The notes under the pieces: generated by a model
The model's database searches: none
Seen by the model: only the letters and a program-made list of their open reading frames with translations
Told to the model about the DNA's origin: nothing
In this document: positions 6,763-9,835 of the stretch, in pieces
Position numbering within the stretch: the stretch's first letter is position 1
How the letters are laid out: the number at the start of each line of letters is the position of its first letter
Program-made: the position numbers and the translations under genes
DNA from: Flavobacterium sp.
GTDB taxonomy: Bacteria > Bacteroidota > Bacteroidia > Flavobacteriales > Flavobacteriaceae
Assembly (NCBI GenBank): GCA_030151255.1
Contig: JASLED010000088.1
Location: forward strand, 1 to 9,835
DNA: 9,835 nt
Reading direction: 5' to 3'

Positions 6763-7533
6763 GTGAGTATACAAATCAATACAAACAAAACCGTTTATTT
6801 CACTTCAGATCATCATTTTGGTGCTCCAAATCATCAATCCAGTTTAATTCGAGAGAAATTATTTATGGATTGGTTGAATGAAGCTGAAAAAGATATGGGT
6901 GCTTTGTTTATTCTTGGCGACTTATTCGATTTCTGGTTTGAATACAAAACAGTTGTTCCAAAAGGTTTTGTACGTGTTTTAGGAAAAATTGCTCAATTAA
7001 AAGACCAAGGAATTCCTATTTACTTTTTTGTAGGAAATCATGATTTATGGATGGGCGATTATTTTGAAACCGAACTTGGCATTCCTGTTTATCATGAGCC
7101 GAAAACATTTCTAATTAACGGGAAAAGTTTTTTTATTGGCCATGGAGATGGATTAGGACCTGGAGATTTGGGCTACAAACGAATGAAAAAAGTTTTCACC
7201 AACAAAGTAGCCAAATGGTTTTTTCGTTGGTTGCATCCTGATATTGGTGTGCGTTTGGCTCAATATTTATCAGTTAAAAACAAACTAATTTCTGGTGCCG
7301 ATGACGTTAAATTTTTAGGTGAAGACAACGAATGGTTGGTGCTTTATGCCAAACGAAAATTAGAAATAAATCATTATGATTATTTCATTTTTGGACATCG
7401 TCATTTACCGATGATTATTGAGTTGAATAATTCATCTAAATACATCAACTTAGGTGATTGGATTAACTACTTTACCTACGGAGCCTTTCAAGAAAATTTT
7501 GAATTAAAAGAATATAAAAAGCCAGTACAATAA
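6763..7533 (+). CDS. lpxH: UDP-2,3-diacylglucosamine diphosphatase, LpxH-like metallophosphoesterase
   Basis: Calcineurin-like phosphoesterase of 256 residues. LpxH hydrolyses UDP-2,3-diacylglucosamine to lipid X and UMP in lipid A synthesis at the inner face of the cytoplasmic membrane. The di-metal motifs are complete: DHH (16-18), GDLFDFW (52-58), GNHD (91-94), GHGDG (126-130) and GHRH (211-214). The start is GTG at 6763. An in-frame stop at 6757 excludes anything further upstream, and the first in-frame ATG (Met35) would remove the metal ligands Asp16 and His18. The gene begins 12 nt after queD and is surely co-transcribed. The overall motif set fits LpxH well. Related families (LpxH2 or other phosphoesterases) remain possible without an alignment, so the exact substrate is inferred. 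Confidence 0.88.
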   Translation: MSIQINTNKTVYFTSDHHFGAPNHQSSLIREKLFMDWLNEAEKDMGALFILGDLFDFWFEYKTVVPKGFVRVLGKIAQLKDQGIPIYFFVGNHDLWMGDYFETELGIPVYHEPKTFLINGKSFFIGHGDGLGPGDLGYKRMKKVFTNKVAKWFFRWLHPDIGVRLAQYLSVKNKLISGADDVKFLGEDNEWLVLYAKRKLEINHYDYFIFGHRHLPMIIELNNSSKYINLGDWINYFTYGAFQENFELKEYKKPVQ

Positions 7534-7545
7534 ATACTGGCTTTT
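7517..7545. terminator. Bidirectional terminator between lpxH and the carboxylase homologue
   Basis: Perfect 11-bp stem, AAAAGCCAGTA (7517-7527) with TACTGGCTTTT (7535-7545), and the 7-nt loop CAATAAA. The lpxH stop codon (7531-7533) lies in the loop, so the 5' arm is coding sequence. On the minus strand the hairpin ends in a T-run 5 nt beyond the carboxylase-homologue stop, so it can serve both convergent units. Confidence 0.85.
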
Positions 7546-7550
7546 CTATT

Positions 7551-8864
7551 TTAAAATGGGCGTTCCAAAATCCAAGAATGATGTGAAAAATAATTCCAAG
7601 GCTCATTCGCTAAATCTACTTTTTCATCAATAAATCGACTATAATCTCTGTCATTAATTGATACCCAACTATCTGCATAAACAGCAACATCTATTCCTTT
7701 TCTAGCATATTCTTGCTTAATATGTTGTGCCATTTGCCAAATCATATCTGGGGTTATTAAACCATTTTTTTGCTTATAAGTAAGCTTATTATCTAAATCA
7801 TATTCCGTTGCATTGCCCGTATTTTTATCAACAACTTTGTAATGCGTATATCCGTTTCTTGATCGCAGCATCATTCTCCAACTCAATCGATGAGCTTCGT
7901 CTGTCCAAAGTACATCTCCTTTAATTACATAATGTCTTAATGGAAGTAGAAATTGAAAAAACATAAACATTACCAAAAAACTCGCTGTAAATCGGTTAAA
8001 TAATGGTGTATGTACTTTTATCTCCGCAAAATTTATTTGTGGTTTTCGTTTCAGAAATATTGCTCGTATCTGCTCTGGCGGATAAAAAAATAAGGCAAAC
8101 GTAAGTGCAAAATAAGGGAAAATGCCTATTTGCAAGGTAATTGAATTAAACAGATGAAATACTAAAGATGCAATTAACGCTAATGTTCTTGTTTTTTTCC
8201 AAAGCAAAGCAGGAATGATTAATCCATCGTATATAATTCCTAAATAAGCAATTGCTAAATAAAATGAAGGATATGTAAATAATTTTTTTATCGTTTCGGG
8301 TAAATCTACACTCTCATACATTAATCTTGTAAAAGTTCCGTCTAGCCAATCTGGATAAAACTTGGCTAATGTACCAAATCCGTAAACCAATGCAATTTGA
8401 TAAATAAAAATCCATCGAACATAATTAGGCATTTTATATTCTTCTTTTATCCGTTTCGCTTTTGCATCAAGCGAACAATAAGCTGCTGCAGGTAAAAAAC
8501 ACATATAAATACAAACAACAACCAACAGATAATAATGATTGTTATAGGATGTTTTTTGAAGAAAATAAGCACCTGCCCATAAAATCGTTAGCAAAATAAT
8601 AGACCATTTATAACGATAGCCAAGCATAACACCCAAAGATGCCAAGCCCATAACAAAAAAATAAACATACATTTGCGGACCTACAAGCACTTGTAGAAAA
8701 TCCATATGAATATGCGAAAAAGTAAGCTGAACATCAACCAGATTTTCTCTTACCCAACCTGTAGCAATAGCACCAAAAGATTCGCACGCAAATAAAAATC
8801 CAAAAAAGATTCGGAAAATAATTAAAGGTGAATTATCTACTGGTTGAAATGCTTTTTTCCACAT
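7551..8864 (-). CDS. Bacterial vitamin K-dependent gamma-carboxylase homologue (HTTM domain membrane protein)
   Basis: Integral membrane protein of 437 residues. Several hydrophobic segments (about 12-32, 62-83, 86-103, 110-128, 149-167, 201-220, 226-260 and 292-310) precede a soluble C-terminal part. Compared from memory with human GGCX it matches over the catalytic core. KTSYNNHYYL (104-113) corresponds to the segment with GGCX His160. LAKFYPDW (166-173) aligns its Lys168 with the catalytic base Lys218. SWRMMLRSR (328-336) and WVSINDR (400-406) match conserved blocks. The C-terminal lumenal region of the animal enzyme is absent. The animal enzyme uses reduced vitamin K, O2 and CO2 to carboxylate glutamates. 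Here neither substrate nor reaction is known. ATG 8864 is the likely start; the TTG at 8873 is less likely, and the next Met would remove membrane segment 1. It overlaps ribF by 32 nt. Confidence 0.87.
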   Translation of the reverse strand: MWKKAFQPVDNSPLIIFRIFFGFLFACESFGAIATGWVRENLVDVQLTFSHIHMDFLQVLVGPQMYVYFFVMGLASLGVMLGYRYKWSIILLTILWAGAYFLQKTSYNNHYYLLVVVCIYMCFLPAAAYCSLDAKAKRIKEEYKMPNYVRWIFIYQIALVYGFGTLAKFYPDWLDGTFTRLMYESVDLPETIKKLFTYPSFYLAIAYLGIIYDGLIIPALLWKKTRTLALIASLVFHLFNSITLQIGIFPYFALTFALFFYPPEQIRAIFLKRKPQINFAEIKVHTPLFNRFTASFLVMFMFFQFLLPLRHYVIKGDVLWTDEAHRLSWRMMLRSRNGYTHYKVVDKNTGNATEYDLDNKLTYKQKNGLITPDMIWQMAQHIKQEYARKGIDVAVYADSWVSINDRDYSRFIDEKVDLANEPWNYFSHHSWILERPF

Positions 8865-9789
8865 GGTTATCAAAATATTCTCTAGTCAGTTGCTCATCTT
8901 CTTTTAAGCGCTGAACAAGCTCATCTAAAGATGAAAATTTTTCTTCATCTCTAATTCGCTCCAAGATACAAACTTTTATTTGCTGACCATACAAATTACC
9001 AGACCAATCTAAATAATTGACCTCAATTGTATGCGGATGATTAGTGAATGTAGGATTATAACCTATACTCATCATTCCTTTAACTCTTTGTTTATCAATT
9101 ACAGATTCAACAATATATACTCCATTTTTAGGAGTAAGTTTATACGTTTGATCTATTTGGATATTAGCAGTAGGAAAACCTAAGGTTCTGCCAAGTTTTT
9201 TTCCTTCAACTACTGTTCCGCTAAAACAATAATGATATCCCAAAAATTCGTTAGCCAAACTAATATTTCCTTCTTCTAAAGCTTTTCTAATTTTTGTTGA
9301 ACTTATCGAAACATCGTCAATTTCTTGTGCTGAAATTTCCTCAACTTCAAACCCATATTTTAGTCCAAAAACACGTAAATCATTAATATCTGCTGTTCTA
9401 TTTTTTCCGAAGCGATGATCATAACCAATGATAATTTTTGAAATATTAAATTGATCTACCAAAACATTTTTTACAAAATCTTCGGCAGATAAATTTGAAA
9501 AATCAATATCAAATTTCTGAACAATAAAGTTATCTAACTCAAGATTTTTTAAAAGTTCGTATTTTTCATCCAAAGTATTTAATAGAAAAATACCATGATC
9601 TTGTTTTAACACCATCCTTGGATGTGGAAAAAAGGTAAGTAATAAACTTTCAGCATCGCTATCTTTAGCAGATCTAACAAGTTTTTTTATTATTTCTTGA
9701 TGCCCTAAATGTACACCATCAAATGTACCTAATGTAGCAACAACTCTTTTATTATTTTTAAATTCAGTTATAGAAGAATATTGTTTCAA
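8833..9789 (-). CDS. ribF: Bifunctional riboflavin kinase / FAD synthetase
   Basis: Cytosolic enzyme that phosphorylates riboflavin to FMN and then adenylates it to FAD. The 318 residues are a normal length. The N-terminal FAD synthetase (nucleotidyltransferase) domain shows GTFDGVHLGHQ (21-31), TFFPHP (52-57), IGYDHRFGKNRTAD (121-134) and SISSTKIRKAL (161-171). The C-terminal riboflavin kinase domain shows GRTLGFPTANI (200-210), NGVYIV (222-227), MSIGYNPTF (240-248) and EVNYLDWSGNLYG (256-268). The start is TTG at 9789. No in-frame ATG exists upstream within the window, the next Met (59) lies beyond the GTFDG motif, and the TTG gives an N-terminus (MKQYSSITEF) typical of RibF. The last 32 nt overlap the start of the downstream carboxylase homologue, so the two are probably translationally coupled. 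No convincing promoter is seen in the remaining 46 nt. Confidence 0.95.
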   Translation of the reverse strand: MKQYSSITEFKNNKRVVATLGTFDGVHLGHQEIIKKLVRSAKDSDAESLLLTFFPHPRMVLKQDHGIFLLNTLDEKYELLKNLELDNFIVQKFDIDFSNLSAEDFVKNVLVDQFNISKIIIGYDHRFGKNRTADINDLRVFGLKYGFEVEEISAQEIDDVSISSTKIRKALEEGNISLANEFLGYHYCFSGTVVEGKKLGRTLGFPTANIQIDQTYKLTPKNGVYIVESVIDKQRVKGMMSIGYNPTFTNHPHTIEVNYLDWSGNLYGQQIKVCILERIRDEEKFSSLDELVQRLKEDEQLTREYFDNHVEKSISTSR

Positions 9790-9835
9790 AATATATAACC
9801 TTAGTGTTTTAAATGCTTTTTAATTAGTTTTGCTC

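Noticed and set aside
9784..9799. TATATTTTG just at the ribF start as its -7 box
   Set aside because: It has one base too many for TAnnTTTG and would place the RNA start downstream of the TTG start codon, so it cannot be the promoter for the full ribF protein.
9825..9832. TAGTTTTG on the plus strand as a -7 box for a gene beyond the right edge
   Set aside because: It fits TAnnTTTG, but no -33 TTG is correctly spaced and the downstream gene is outside the window, so it cannot be supported.

Overview
The window looks like core chromosome of a Bacteroidota member, most likely Flavobacteriaceae. The DNA is AT-rich, and nearly every transcription unit carries the Bacteroidota -7 box (TAnnTTTG) just upstream of the start codon. 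Shine-Dalgarno sequences are absent or weak, and the protein sequences have a flavobacterial style. No mobile element, CRISPR array, tRNA or rRNA was seen. No gene-free stretch is longer than about 130 bases.

Layout, left to right: (1) the 3' part of metG (methionyl-tRNA synthetase), entering from the left edge and closed by a perfect 17-bp hairpin; (2) an unrecognised secreted protein with its own promoter; (3) a convergent aldo/keto reductase on the minus strand, sharing a bidirectional terminator with gene 2; (4) a divergent enoyl-CoA hydratase-family gene resembling methylglutaconyl-CoA hydratase (LiuC); (5) a secreted protein that is probably an outer-membrane beta-barrel; (6) a two-gene operon, queD (queuosine precursor synthesis) then an lpxH-like gene (lipid A synthesis), 12 nt apart; (7) a convergent minus-strand operon, ribF (FMN/FAD synthesis) followed by a membrane protein related to vitamin K-dependent gamma-glutamyl carboxylase. 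The last two genes overlap by 32 nt.

Most genes are housekeeping or metabolic and do not form one pathway. The most interesting is the gamma-carboxylase homologue at 7551-8864. It covers the catalytic core of the animal enzyme and keeps the residues aligned (from memory) with human GGCX His160 and Lys218, although no Gla-containing protein is established in such bacteria. Its overlap with ribF suggests co-translation with the flavin cofactor enzyme. Other observations are a hairpin shared by two terminators (including the unpaired loop), in-frame TTG codons inside -7 boxes that can mislead start calling, non-ATG starts of the lpxH-like gene and ribF, and repeated TTTAAC motifs upstream of the beta-barrel gene.
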